Notes under the pieces: generated by a model
What the model was told of the DNA's origin: nothing
The model's input: the letters and a program-made list of their open reading frames with translations, nothing else
The model's database searches: none
Assembly (NCBI GenBank): GCA_008081045.1
Contig: VMDC01000021.1
Span: 1 to 64,000, forward strand
DNA: 64,000 bases
Source: Gammaproteobacteria bacterium
Lineage (GTDB): Bacteria > Pseudomonadota > Gammaproteobacteria > Pseudomonadales > Pseudohongiellaceae
Direction: 5' to 3'
Made by a program: the position numbers and the translations under genes
Part shown: positions 9,099-18,698 of the stretch, one piece after another
Layout of the letters: every line of letters starts with the position of its first letter
Position numbering within the stretch: position 1 is the first letter of the stretch

Positions 9099-10211
9099 GT
9101 GAAAAAGCAGCATCTGATCTCTCTCGCGATACTTGTCGCCATCACGGCGTGGATGATGGTTCCACGATCAGGTCCCGGTTCAGCAGATAACCCCAAAACC
9201 GCAGAGCGCGAAGTTCAGGTGGTCGCGACAGGAGCGCCTGCCAGTGAAAATCCGGATGTGATTTCCATCCGGGCTGAGCGCATCAGCCCAGAGCTTTACG
9301 TCGAACAGATTATGGTTCGAGGCCGCACCCAGGCGTTTCGTCATGTTCAGGTGAGAGCCGAGCTGCCGGGACGACTGGTGAGCGAGCCGGTCCCCCGGGG
9401 AGCACGGGTCAGTGCCGGCGATGTGCTCTGCGAACTGGCAATTGATGACCGGTCGGCGAATCTCAGTGAGGCCCTGGCGCAGCGTGAACGCGCGCAATTC
9501 GAATATGATGCAGCGGTAGACCTTCAGGCCCGCGATTTGCAGTCCGATGTTGTTGTCGCGCAGCTGAAGGCCGCGCTAGAGTCTGCCGAAGCTGCCGTCA
9601 CGCGAGCACAGCTTGCGGTCGATCGCACCCAGATCGTTGCCCCTTTTGACGGCGTGGTCGAGCAACGCAGCGTCGAGGTCGGAGATCTTCTGAATGTCGG
9701 CTCGGTCTGCGCCTCAGTACTGGATGACAGCCCGATGCTGCTGGTCGGCCTGATTCCGGAACAGGAAGTCAACCGTATCAGAACGGGAGCAGAGGTTAGC
9801 GGACGCCTGCTCGGTGGCCAGCAAGTGACGGGCACCGTGACGTTTCTCGCCGCCTCGGCTGATCCGGTGTCCCGCAGCTATCGCATCGAAATTGAAGTGG
9901 ACAGTCCCGGCGAAAAGATTCGCGAAGGGATCACCACCGAAATACTGGTGAAAGCCGACGAAGTGATGGCCCACCGAATCCCTTCCTCCGCTCTGACTCT
10001 AGACGACAATGGCAATATCGGCGTCAAAGTTGTCGAACGCGGCGACACGGTCGCTTTTTACAACGTCTCCATTGTGGGTGACGACACAAATCAGCTCAAT
10101 CCCGGAATCTGGGTTACCGGACTTCAGGGTGACATCACACTGGTCACGGTCGGTCAGGAAATCGTCTTTCCCGGCCAAACCGTGGCCGCCAATTTTGATT
10201 GGGATCTTTAA
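9099..10211 (+). CDS. RND efflux periplasmic adaptor (membrane fusion protein)
   Basis: 370 residues, GTG start with GGAGG five bases upstream. An N-terminal signal/anchor (LISLAILVAITAWMMV) leads into the barrel-sandwich halves (VQVRAELPGRLV ... IVAPFDGVVEQRSVEVGD) around an alpha-hairpin at about residues 120-175, then beta-barrel and membrane-proximal domains. It would link an inner-membrane RND pump to an outer-membrane channel. The RND permease follows 23 bases later. No outer-membrane TolC-type gene is adjacent. Confidence 0.9.
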   Translation: MKKQHLISLAILVAITAWMMVPRSGPGSADNPKTAEREVQVVATGAPASENPDVISIRAERISPELYVEQIMVRGRTQAFRHVQVRAELPGRLVSEPVPRGARVSAGDVLCELAIDDRSANLSEALAQRERAQFEYDAAVDLQARDLQSDVVVAQLKAALESAEAAVTRAQLAVDRTQIVAPFDGVVEQRSVEVGDLLNVGSVCASVLDDSPMLLVGLIPEQEVNRIRTGAEVSGRLLGGQQVTGTVTFLAASADPVSRSYRIEIEVDSPGEKIREGITTEILVKADEVMAHRIPSSALTLDDNGNIGVKVVERGDTVAFYNVSIVGDDTNQLNPGIWVTGLQGDITLVTVGQEIVFPGQTVAANFDWDL

Positions 10212-10234
10212 CAAAGCCCCACCCGGACAAGTCT

Positions 10235-13200
10235 ATGAATTACCTTGATACTGCGGTTTCGCGATCCAGGACAACCCTCTCGGTTTTTGTCGCGGTTATG
10301 CTGACAGGCTTTGCCTCTTATCTGTCGATTCCCGTTGAACTGAATCCGGATGTTGATGTGCCGATTATCGTGACCACGATCATCCACGAAGGCATTTCTC
10401 CGGAAGATGCCGAGCGGTTGCTGTCCAAGCCGGCTGAGCTTGAACTGAAAACACTGGACGGGATCACCCAGATCAGCTCCTTTTCCAGTGAAAACGCGGC
10501 GACCGTGATCACCGAGTTTGACATCGACTTCGAGTCTTCTACCGCTCTGGCCGACGTGCGCGAAGCCATCAACCGAGCCAAGGCGAGATTTCCGCAAAAC
10601 ACTGAAGAACCTCTGATCACGGAAGTCTCTGCGGCGGAGTTGCCGATTGTCCAGGTCGCCATTGGCGGCGAAGGCGTTCCGGAAAGAACACTGCTGCGCA
10701 TTGCTGAAGAACTGCAGAGAGAGATCGAAATTCTCCCGCAAATCCTCGAGGCGACGATGGTCGGTAACCGCGAAGAGCTGCTGGAAGCAGTGATTGACCC
10801 GGCCAAACTGGAAACTTATGGCATCCCGAACTCCGCCATCATTCAGACGGTTACCAGTAACAACCGCCTGATTCCGGCTGGCCAGGTTGATACCGGACAG
10901 GGGAGTTTTTCCGTCAAGGTGCCCGGCCTTATCGAAAACGCAAATGATCTGTTTAATCTGCCACTCGCCTCCAGCACCGATGGTGTGCTGACCGTATCCG
11001 ACATTGCCGATGTCAGACGGACTTTCAAGGACGCCACCCGATATGCCTACGCCAACGGCGCCTCGTCGATATCGCTCAATGTGATGAAGCGAAACGGCGC
11101 CAATCTGGTTGAAGCCATGACCGCAGTCGATCAGGTAGTCACCGACATTCGGCCATCCCTTCCCCCTGCTGTTTCGGTGTCATACATCAACAACACCGCG
11201 CCTCTGGTTATCGAACAGAACATGGGCCTGCAGGGCAACATGGCGACCGCCATGGTGCTGGTGCTGATCGTCGTCATTGCTTCCGTGGGAATTCGTTCAG
11301 GCCTTCTGGTGACGCTGGCTGTTCCTTTTTCCTTCTTCTTCGCTTTCATCATCATCAGCCTGCTTGGATTCACCTACAACTTCATGGTGATTTTCGGGCT
11401 GTTACTTGGCCTTGGCATGCTCATCGATGGCGCGATTGTGATGGTGGAATATGCCGACCGCAAAATGGCTGAAGGCAAGGACAGCCTCGCGGCCTATCGT
11501 CTGGCCGTGAATCGCATGTTCTGGCCTATACTGGCGTCGACGGCCACCACCCTGGCCGCATTCCTCCCAATAATGTTCTGGCCCGGTGTGGCTGGGCAGT
11601 TCATGAGTTACCTGCCGATCACAGTCTTTGCGGTGCTGATTGGCTCGCTGTTCTATGCCCTGCTCTTCGCGCCGACCATCGGGGCCCTGATGGGCCGCTC
11701 CGGTGCTGTCAGTGAAAACGATGCCGGCGCGCTGAGCGGCCTGGAGTCCGGCAGAACAGAAAACATCGGCGGCATCACTGCTGTCTACGCGCGGATACTG
11801 GATCTGGCCGTACGCATGCCGGTTGCCGTGTTTGTCCTCAGCATTCTCATGCTGATCACCATCGTCACTGCCTACGGTCGCTACGGCAAGGGCGTTGAAT
11901 TCTTCACCGGCGTCGAACCAAGTCAGACCCAGATACAGGTCTTTGCCCGCGGCAATTTTTCGCCGGCTGAGGTACGTGACCTTATGCTTGATGTGGAGAG
12001 CCGCATTCGCCGCGTGGGACACATCAAAGGGATAGTGACGCAGTCCGGCGCCGGCGCACAAATGGGTGGCGATCAGCAAACTGCGCCTGATCTGATCGGC
12101 AGTATTTTTGTGGAGATGACTGACCGGCGGGTTCGCCCGGAAATCGACGGCTTTGAAGTGGAGAATCGCTATCGCGAAGCCATCTCCAACATGCCGGGCG
12201 TCAGAGCGGAAGTGGTTACCGTTGAGAACGGCCCACCCGTTGGGAAAGAAATTCAAATTGAACTGTCAGGCGATGATCTTGATCTGCTGTTTGCTGAAGC
12301 CACTCGAATCCGGACTTTTATGGAAACGGAGCTGGGCGACCAGCTGATCGACATTGATGACACGGCACCTATTCCCGGCATCGAATGGGAATTCATCGTA
12401 GACCGGGCTCAGGCCGCCATGCTGGGAGCCAACATGGCTGAAATCGGCACAGCCATCCAGTTAATGACCAATGGTATCTTCATGGGAGACTATCGTCCGG
12501 ATGACAGCGAAGAAGAGGTCGACATCCGGGTGCGCTATCCCTCTGAGTACCGGGGGCTTGACCAGATGGAATCGATTCGCATCAGCACGATTAACGGACC
12601 GGTGCCGATCAGCAGTTTTGTCTCACGGGAAGCCAAGCCTAAAGTCAGCTCAATTCAGCGCGTCGACGGGGCCCGGGTTGTCTATGTTCGGGCAAACCCG
12701 GCGCCGGGCGTTGTCGCCGACAACAAGCTGCAGGAGATCTCTGCATGGCTGGCTGACAATCCGCCGACCAGTGGTGTTTTTTATGAGTTCAGGGGTGCTA
12801 ACGAAGAGCAGGAGCAGTCGGCCGCGTTTCTGGTGCAAGCCTTCTCGCTGGCCATGGCCCTGATGGCAATTCTTCTGGTCACGCAGTTCAACAGTTACTA
12901 CCAGGCTCTGCTGATCCTGTCGTCCGTACTGCTCTCAACCGCCGGTGTTCTGCTTGGCCTGTTGACCACGGGCCAGACGTTTTCGGTCATCCTGACCGGT
13001 ATCGGCATTGTGGCTCTGGCCGGCATTATTGTGAACAACAATATCGTGCTCATTGATACCTTCAATGTCCTGCGGCAGGAACACCCGGACTGGGCCCTGC
13101 GGAAAATCATCGTACAAACGGGTATACAGCGATTGCGTCCGGTATTTCTCACCACATTCACAACCGGCTTCGGCCTGCTACCGCTCGCCATGGGCGTGTC

Positions 13201-13414
13201 GGTAGATCTGATCGGGGCGGAAATCGAGGTGGGAGGCCCCATTACCTCACAGTGGGTGAGTCTGGCATCTGCCATCGTATTCGGGCTGTCGTTTGCGACC
13301 GTGCTGACCCTGATTGTGACCCCGGCAATGCTGGCGCTCCCGCAAAGGCTGCGTGATCTGATCAAGCGCCAGCCCACAGCGTCTTCCCCGCCGCGCGCAC
13401 AGCTCGCTTCCTGA
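10235..13414 (+). CDS. RND efflux permease (AcrB/HAE1-type superfamily)
   Basis: 1059-residue inner-membrane proton antiporter with twelve expected membrane helices. The first helix precedes LSIPVELNPDVDVPII, and the central helices contain GLLLGLGMLIDGAIVMVEYADR with the conserved Asp pair region typical of RND proton relays. Two large periplasmic loops are present. The start MNYLDTAVSRSRTTL at 10235 is typical of the family; an in-frame TTG at 10199 overlaps the adaptor and is unlikely. Substrate range cannot be predicted. Confidence 0.92.
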   Translation: MNYLDTAVSRSRTTLSVFVAVMLTGFASYLSIPVELNPDVDVPIIVTTIIHEGISPEDAERLLSKPAELELKTLDGITQISSFSSENAATVITEFDIDFESSTALADVREAINRAKARFPQNTEEPLITEVSAAELPIVQVAIGGEGVPERTLLRIAEELQREIEILPQILEATMVGNREELLEAVIDPAKLETYGIPNSAIIQTVTSNNRLIPAGQVDTGQGSFSVKVPGLIENANDLFNLPLASSTDGVLTVSDIADVRRTFKDATRYAYANGASSISLNVMKRNGANLVEAMTAVDQVVTDIRPSLPPAVSVSYINNTAPLVIEQNMGLQGNMATAMVLVLIVVIASVGIRSGLLVTLAVPFSFFFAFIIISLLGFTYNFMVIFGLLLGLGMLIDGAIVMVEYADRKMAEGKDSLAAYRLAVNRMFWPILASTATTLAAFLPIMFWPGVAGQFMSYLPITVFAVLIGSLFYALLFAPTIGALMGRSGAVSENDAGALSGLESGRTENIGGITAVYARILDLAVRMPVAVFVLSILMLITIVTAYGRYGKGVEFFTGVEPSQTQIQVFARGNFSPAEVRDLMLDVESRIRRVGHIKGIVTQSGAGAQMGGDQQTAPDLIGSIFVEMTDRRVRPEIDGFEVENRYREAISNMPGVRAEVVTVENGPPVGKEIQIELSGDDLDLLFAEATRIRTFMETELGDQLIDIDDTAPIPGIEWEFIVDRAQAAMLGANMAEIGTAIQLMTNGIFMGDYRPDDSEEEVDIRVRYPSEYRGLDQMESIRISTINGPVPISSFVSREAKPKVSSIQRVDGARVVYVRANPAPGVVADNKLQEISAWLADNPPTSGVFYEFRGANEEQEQSAAFLVQAFSLAMALMAILLVTQFNSYYQALLILSSVLLSTAGVLLGLLTTGQTFSVILTGIGIVALAGIIVNNNIVLIDTFNVLRQEHPDWALRKIIVQTGIQRLRPVFLTTFTTGFGLLPLAMGVSVDLIGAEIEVGGPITSQWVSLASAIVFGLSFATVLTLIVTPAMLALPQRLRDLIKRQPTASSPPRAQLAS

Positions 13415-13446
13415 GCATCACCGCAGCGTCTGAGCTGAAGAACATC

Positions 13447-13472
13447 GCGCGCTGCCACACCAGGTAGCGCGC
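13447..13472. repeat. Strong GC-rich hairpin downstream of the RND permease
   Basis: GCGCGCTGCC (13447-13456) pairs with GGTAGCGCGC (13463-13472) with one G-T wobble around a six-base loop. There is no T tract after it, so it is a weak terminator candidate or an mRNA-stabilising hairpin between the permease and the CNNM gene. Confidence 0.5.
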
Positions 13473-13523
13473 GGGTGGTATTCATGCCAGAATCTTCGAA
13501 ACTGTCGCTAAGAAAACAGACCC

Positions 13524-14648
13524 ATGGGCCTTTTAGTCGGCTTCTTTTTCGCCAGCATTCTCTTCTCTTTCCTTTGCTCTATTCTGGAAGCCGTACTGCT
13601 GAGCATCACTCCGGCCTATGTCGGCATCCAGGAACAGAAAGGCTCTCATATCGCCGCTGATCTGGTGCGCTTCAAGGACGACATTGATCGCCCGCTGGCA
13701 GCCATTCTCACCCTCAACACGATTGCACATACCGTGGGCGCGATTGGCGTAGGCTCACAGGCCGCGCTCATCTTCGGTGAATCCATGCTCGAAGTCGCCG
13801 GTGTTCCCGTTATCAGCCTAGAAGCCCTGATAGCAGGACTGATGACTCTGGCGATACTGATCTTTTCGGAGGTCATTCCAAAAACCATAGGCGCCAATAA
13901 TTGGGAAGCTCTGACCCCATTCACCATCGCATCGCTGAAAGTAATGCTATTTGTGCTGGCGCCGCTGGTCTGGATAAGCCAGTACATTACCCGACATTTG
14001 AAAAAAGATAAGGATAAGCCGGTACTCAGCCGTACCGACTTTCTGGCAATGGCAAAACTGGGAACGGAGAGCGGCGTGCTTGAGGAAAGCGAGCAGACAA
14101 TCATTCACAACTTGCTTCGCTTCTCCAAGGTCCTGGTCAAGGATGTCATGACGCCCCGAATCGTAGTCAACACCGCCAGCGAAGACATTACGGTGCGAGA
14201 ATTTCAGAACGTTAACGCGAACCTTCCCCATTCGCGCATCCCGGTCTACCGGGATAAAAACGACAACATCACCGGCTACGTACTACGTGATGACATACTG
14301 TTGAATCTGGCCGAAACGCAGGATCACACGCTGCTCAAAGCACTGCGCCGCGACATCGTTGTTGTCCATCGGACGGTCCCGATACCGGATCTGCTGGATA
14401 CTTTTCTTATCAAAAAAGAGCACATGGCTCTGGTGGTCGATGAATTCGGTGGCATGGAGGGTATTGTCACGATGGAGGACATCATAGAGACACTGCTAGG
14501 TCTTGAGATAGTCGACGAATCAGACAACGAGACTGACATGCAGGCCCTTGCCAGAAGCAACTGGGAGCGGCGGGCCAAGCGACTGGGCATCATCCCCAAG
14601 ATCGGGGAGCCCGGACCATCAGAAGAAGGTAAAAGCGCTGATTCCTGA
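13524..14648 (+). CDS. CNNM/CBS-domain membrane protein (CorC/HlyC superfamily, short form)
   Basis: 374 residues. An N-terminal CNNM (DUF21) transmembrane domain of about four helices spans residues 1-155 and includes ILIFSEVIPKTIGANN. A CBS pair spans about 205-330, with VKDVMTPRIVV and VVDEFGGMEGIVTMEDIIETLLGLEI. The protein ends soon after the CBS pair and lacks the C-terminal CorC_HlyC (transporter-associated) domain of longer relatives. The family is linked to Mg2+/Co2+ or Na+ handling. It is convergent with the next gene. Confidence 0.85.
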   Translation: MGLLVGFFFASILFSFLCSILEAVLLSITPAYVGIQEQKGSHIAADLVRFKDDIDRPLAAILTLNTIAHTVGAIGVGSQAALIFGESMLEVAGVPVISLEALIAGLMTLAILIFSEVIPKTIGANNWEALTPFTIASLKVMLFVLAPLVWISQYITRHLKKDKDKPVLSRTDFLAMAKLGTESGVLEESEQTIIHNLLRFSKVLVKDVMTPRIVVNTASEDITVREFQNVNANLPHSRIPVYRDKNDNITGYVLRDDILLNLAETQDHTLLKALRRDIVVVHRTVPIPDLLDTFLIKKEHMALVVDEFGGMEGIVTMEDIIETLLGLEIVDESDNETDMQALARSNWERRAKRLGIIPKIGEPGPSEEGKSADS

Positions 14649-14685
14649 CCAGAATGCAAACTGCCCGCCCGGCAACTTTGGCCGT

Positions 14686-15438
14686 CTAATCAACAGAAGC
14701 AACCAGACCATATTCTGCAGCCCGCTGATTATGGCGGGCATGTTCGATATAACGTTCTGACATCAGGTAGAGATAGGTCTCGGTCAGCTGAATTGATTCC
14801 CGAAGAAAGGCAAATTTCGGATCCGTTTCCGGCAGAGTATGTTCTGCGACCTCCAGCCGCGCCAGGAAAATTCTACGCGCCTGCTGAAGATGCTCCTTTC
14901 GCTTACCGTCTATATTCGAGTTGAACGCATTGACATGCCAGGACGAGACTTTTTGCAGACCGGATTCCAGCCTTTCGTCGTCTGTGTCATAGAGTCGCCG
15001 ATACAAGTGCTCCAGCAGGCCATATTTGTTGTCGACTGCCTGCCAGTTTTCCAGCGCGACTTCGCTGGTGATCATGCGCTCCACGATCGGTATGAGCGAT
15101 TGGTGGTAGAGGCCGTTTGAAACCCTGGCAATCTGCCAGGCCTGTGCGAACAGCTCGGAAGCAGAATCATGATCACCCTCCTCCTGAAATCTCACAGCGC
15201 GGATCATGATGGCCTGCGTGTCAGTGTCGAGGTACGGCGTAAAAGGGGTCTCCAGGACCGGGAGTGCTTCCTGAGAGAGGCTGACTGGCGAGCCGTATTC
15301 AGTTTGAGCGGGGTTTGCTGACTCTGCAGCTTCGCTGTCTTCAGTGACAATCCCCAGCAGCCCGCTGAGCACAAACGCCGTTAAGACTGGCGCCAGGGTG
15401 CGATTCCCAAGGGTGTTGCGATCGAATGTCAGAGTCAT
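14686..15438 (-). CDS. Exported TPR-like hypothetical protein
   Basis: 250 residues. An N-terminal hydrophobic stretch (about 16-33) looks like a signal peptide. The mature region is all-helical with TPR-like spacing (RAVRFQEEGDHDSASELFAQA, then several long amphipathic helices to about residue 235). AAAGG lies upstream of the ATG. It lies downstream of the eight-gene MoxR/VWA operon on the same strand, but an AT-rich gap of nearly 300 bases with its own possible regulatory site separates them. Function is unknown; a scaffold role is only inference. Confidence 0.65.
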   Translation of the reverse strand: MTLTFDRNTLGNRTLAPVLTAFVLSGLLGIVTEDSEAAESANPAQTEYGSPVSLSQEALPVLETPFTPYLDTDTQAIMIRAVRFQEEGDHDSASELFAQAWQIARVSNGLYHQSLIPIVERMITSEVALENWQAVDNKYGLLEHLYRRLYDTDDERLESGLQKVSSWHVNAFNSNIDGKRKEHLQQARRIFLARLEVAEHTLPETDPKFAFLRESIQLTETYLYLMSERYIEHARHNQRAAEYGLVASVD

Positions 15439-15733
15439 AGCGATGTGCCTTTGTTACATACACTATCGTCCATAACCCACTATTTTACAACGAATTTTTT
15501 AAAATAGTTTCATTAATGTGACATTTACGTGACAATTTAAAAAAATAACATCAATAAATTCAATAACTTAAATTTATCTATATATGTCATTCGGGTAACA
15601 TAATTGTCATATTGAGCAGCTCGCTCCGGCTGGCATATCGAGCTACTGACCCAGCAAAAGGCATCTGTGCCGCCTGCCCGGTAAAAACAGGAGGCTATGG
15701 CGAGTTGAGTGGAGAGAGCAGGGTTTTGGGGAA
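15439..15733. other. AT-rich gene-free gap
   Basis: A 295-base stretch, markedly AT-rich at 15480-15610, between the BatA-like gene and the TPR-like gene. It contains a pair of TGTCAC repeats (minus strand) spaced 11 bases apart, two TGTCAT elements at 15585-15590 and 15605-15610, and the 13-mer TTCAATAACTTAA at 15559-15571, which recurs at 44497-44509. It probably holds the promoter of the TPR-like gene. Confidence 0.55.
15518..15534 (-). promoter_or_regulatory. Pho-box-like direct repeat
   Basis: On the minus strand TGTCAC-GTAAA-TGTCAC is an 11-base-spaced direct repeat like the PhoB-binding Pho box. It lies about 80 bases upstream of the TPR-like gene start at 15438, a sensible position for activation. 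One site in an AT-rich region may be chance. Confidence 0.35.
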
Positions 15734-17755
15734 TCAGCGGTAGGTCCGGTTCGCAACCAGCACCTCTACCAGGAGCAGCACCATCACCAGCGTCAGAATC
15801 CACCACCACAATCGCTGCGGATTCTCTAATTCCTCAATCAACTGGGCGGTCTGCGCTTCTCTGGACTGCAATGGACTGGTATCAGGATTCACAACCGCAT
15901 CATAGAGGGTCGATGTCGCCACCCGAGTGAAGTTGCTTTCCTCTGGCAGAATGTTGACCGCATACCGCCTTGAGACGGCACCCGACGTTGCGGTAAAAAG
16001 GCCCGGCGATGTCGCACGCTGCAAGTTGTTGGCTTCCAAACTGACGGAGCGCCCGTTCGCATCCTGCACCGCAACATCAGCATCCGACACAAACTGCGCC
16101 AGATTGATGCTGTCGCCGATCTCGTAAGCGCTCTGGCCCGCCTCTGAGCGAACCAGGTGTCGAAGCGTTTCGTGCACAAATGGCAAAAACAGCCCCTGCA
16201 GCGCGAGATTATTCCACTCAAGATCAAGGCTCGAGGCAAACAGCAAGACCTTACCTTCACCGACATCATTCTCTACCAGCGCCGCTTCCGTATTATCGAA
16301 CTGCATCAGCACTTTGGCATCCTCAGAGGGCGTTAGGCGCCAGTGACCCTGAAAGCGTGCTGACCAGTCGCTACCCAGAGGGCGCAGAATGGGATGGCGG
16401 CGATCATAGTCCGCAATAACGAGGTAGTCATCACGACCCAGCAAGCCTACTTGCTCCAGCCTGGCCGGGCTGATTTCTCCCAACTGCTGATTGAATGCCC
16501 TTTCATCGACCCTGTCACCGGGCGCAATCAGCAGGCTGCCCCCGTTGACGACATATTCACCCAATGCCGCAGCCTGAGAACTCGTGAGTTCACCGACGTT
16601 CAGCAGCGCCACCACATCGCTTTGGCGCATCGCTGCCGCGCTGAGCTCAGCAGGATCAATTGTCTGGAGGGAGAACGGAGAGGAGTCAGTACTGCTTACC
16701 GCCAGACCAAACCAATGACCCTCATCGTCAAACCAGTTATCCGAAGCCTCGCCGTTGACCAGCAAAACATTGATCTTGGGCAGAACATCAACAGTGAAAT
16801 AGTAGGCATTGTCATCTGCGAAATCGTCACCCGCGATCCTGATTTCACCGACGTAGTCTCCCTCTGCCTCAAAATCTACGGCAAAGGTCACCACCTGCTC
16901 AGACCGGTCAGTAAGGTCGACCGGTCTGCGGTCGACCATTTGCCCGTTCAGGCTCAGGCTGACCTCTCCGCTGCCAAGATACTGTGTCCCAGTGGAGCGG
17001 ACTCTAGCCAATATTTGCTGCTGAGCAGAATCCTCAAGCAGCTGTTCAGGAGATCTCACATCGGTCAACACCAGATTTTCACTGTCAGCGGAACCGACAT
17101 CAATCAGATACAGAGCCACTCCGGGAGCCAGTTTCCACGACTCATCGGCACCTTGCAGCCCGACTTCTTGAAAATCAGAAATCAGATAAATTGCGCGATT
17201 CTCATAGCGCGAATCCTCCAGCATCTGATCTGCCAGACGCAGATTCGGATAATAGCGAGTGCTGCCAAACCCGGGCTCGTCAAAGCTTTCGATCAGCTCT
17301 CTGAGCTGGCCATCCTCTGTGTCGAGCTCACGAACCACTTCCGCTGCGCCCGAAAAAGCGATCAGGCCAAGCTCATCACCCCCTGACAACCGATCCACAA
17401 CCGCCAGAGCCTCGGCTTTCGCCTGATCAAAATTGTCCTGCCAGCGCATACTCATCGACAGATCCAGTAAGATCACTGCCGACTGAGGATCTGCATCAAG
17501 CAAGCGCGCCACAGACTGATTGAACAGAGGCCGGGCAAACGCGAGCACCAGCAAGACGATCACTGCGGCGCGCAACAGAAGCAGCGCTATCTGCTGGAGA
17601 TGTTGGAACAGCACCAGTTTTTTTGAGGTTTTTTTCAAGAACCGGATGGTGCTGAACATGACTTTGGGCGGTTTTTCCCGACGGATAAGATGTATCGCGA
17701 CAGGAATCAGGGCCGCCAGCAAGCCAATCAAAAAAAGTGGAGTAAGAAATACCAT
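15734..17755 (-). CDS. BatA-type VWA membrane protein
   Basis: 673 residues. The N-terminus has the BatA signature: two membrane helices around the RREKPPKVMFSTIRFLKK block (residues 1-78). A von Willebrand A domain follows with an intact MIDAS start DLSMS at 98-102. Further on are a beta-rich region and an amidotransferase-like fold (about 330-500), and a C-terminal membrane helix ends the protein. It is the last gene of the operon, 15 bases after DUF58. MoxR-DUF58-BatA sets are thought to assemble or activate envelope complexes through a MIDAS-dependent chaperone step. Confidence 0.85.
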   Translation of the reverse strand: MVFLTPLFLIGLLAALIPVAIHLIRREKPPKVMFSTIRFLKKTSKKLVLFQHLQQIALLLLRAAVIVLLVLAFARPLFNQSVARLLDADPQSAVILLDLSMSMRWQDNFDQAKAEALAVVDRLSGGDELGLIAFSGAAEVVRELDTEDGQLRELIESFDEPGFGSTRYYPNLRLADQMLEDSRYENRAIYLISDFQEVGLQGADESWKLAPGVALYLIDVGSADSENLVLTDVRSPEQLLEDSAQQQILARVRSTGTQYLGSGEVSLSLNGQMVDRRPVDLTDRSEQVVTFAVDFEAEGDYVGEIRIAGDDFADDNAYYFTVDVLPKINVLLVNGEASDNWFDDEGHWFGLAVSSTDSSPFSLQTIDPAELSAAAMRQSDVVALLNVGELTSSQAAALGEYVVNGGSLLIAPGDRVDERAFNQQLGEISPARLEQVGLLGRDDYLVIADYDRRHPILRPLGSDWSARFQGHWRLTPSEDAKVLMQFDNTEAALVENDVGEGKVLLFASSLDLEWNNLALQGLFLPFVHETLRHLVRSEAGQSAYEIGDSINLAQFVSDADVAVQDANGRSVSLEANNLQRATSPGLFTATSGAVSRRYAVNILPEESNFTRVATSTLYDAVVNPDTSPLQSREAQTAQLIEELENPQRLWWWILTLVMVLLLVEVLVANRTYR

Positions 17756-17770
17756 GCTCTGCTACTGACC

Positions 17771-18664
17771 CTAGAAGCTTTTCGCGCGTTTTGACATGTA
17801 AGAAGACAGAGCCTCGTCTAGGGGTTCTGCGGTATTCAGCAGACAGTAATCCACACCACTGCTCTGACACTTCTTACGGCAGTAGGCAAGAAATTCATTC
17901 AGATTTTCCAGATACGCCTGCCGGATCGCGGCGGGCGAAGTGGTGTAAGACTCATCGTCTTCCATATCAATAAATTCGGAGGCTTCATTGAATGGAAAAT
18001 TCAGCTCCGCATCGTCCATCACCTGAAAAGTAATGATGTCGTTTCCCATTCCCCGAAGGTTTTGCAGGGTGTTGATCACCCTCTCCTCATCATCCAGCAT
18101 GTCTGTAATCAGTATCACAATACTCTTCTTATGGAGCGAGGCCGCCAGATCGGTAAGGGGTTTGACCGTATCGGTTTTCTTGCCTGACTCCACCTGCGAG
18201 AGTGTCCTCAGAATCCGGAGCAGATGCGGTTGTCTGGTTTTCGCAGGAATGTATTCTCTGACCTGGTCATCAAACGTGATCAGACCAACGGCATCTCGCT
18301 GTTTCATAATGAAATAGGACAAAGCAGATGCCAGGGTTACGCCATAGCTCAGCTTGCTCATCCCACCGGAGCTGTAGGCCATTGATGCGCTGGTGTCGAG
18401 CAGAATCACACAGCGAACATTGGTTTCGTCCTCGTATTGTTTAATATAAAACTTGTCACTCCTGGCATAGAGCTTCCAGTCTACGTGACGCAGATCGTCG
18501 CCACGCTGATAATGGCGGTAATCGTTGAATTCGACGCTGAATCCCCGATTCGGGCTCTTGTGCAACCCGGACAAAAAACCCTCAACGACGACCCGGGCGC
18601 GTAATTCGAGATTGTCGAGCCCCGACAGCACATTGGGATCAAGAAAGTTGATTGACTCTGCCAT
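17771..18664 (-). CDS. DUF58-domain VWA-like protein
   Basis: 297-residue soluble protein. The DUF58 hallmark (from FNDYRHYQRGDDLRHVDWK, about 46-64) precedes a VWA-like fold with DTSAS at 90-94, an intact MIDAS-type motif. The partner MoxR ATPase lies 34 bases upstream and the BatA-like protein follows, the standard MoxR-DUF58-VWA order. It probably bridges the ATPase and the membrane VWA protein. Function is inferred from family context. Confidence 0.88.
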   Translation of the reverse strand: MAESINFLDPNVLSGLDNLELRARVVVEGFLSGLHKSPNRGFSVEFNDYRHYQRGDDLRHVDWKLYARSDKFYIKQYEDETNVRCVILLDTSASMAYSSGGMSKLSYGVTLASALSYFIMKQRDAVGLITFDDQVREYIPAKTRQPHLLRILRTLSQVESGKKTDTVKPLTDLAASLHKKSIVILITDMLDDEERVINTLQNLRGMGNDIITFQVMDDAELNFPFNEASEFIDMEDDESYTTSPAAIRQAYLENLNEFLAYCRKKCQSSGVDYCLLNTAEPLDEALSSYMSKRAKSF

Positions 18665-18698
18665 GATTTTTCCGCTGAGTTAATGTCTGCGAATCGAA

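Noticed and set aside
11402-12256. Long minus-strand open frame inside the RND permease
   Set aside because: It is a shadow of the clear RND coding frame and has no family-like motifs.
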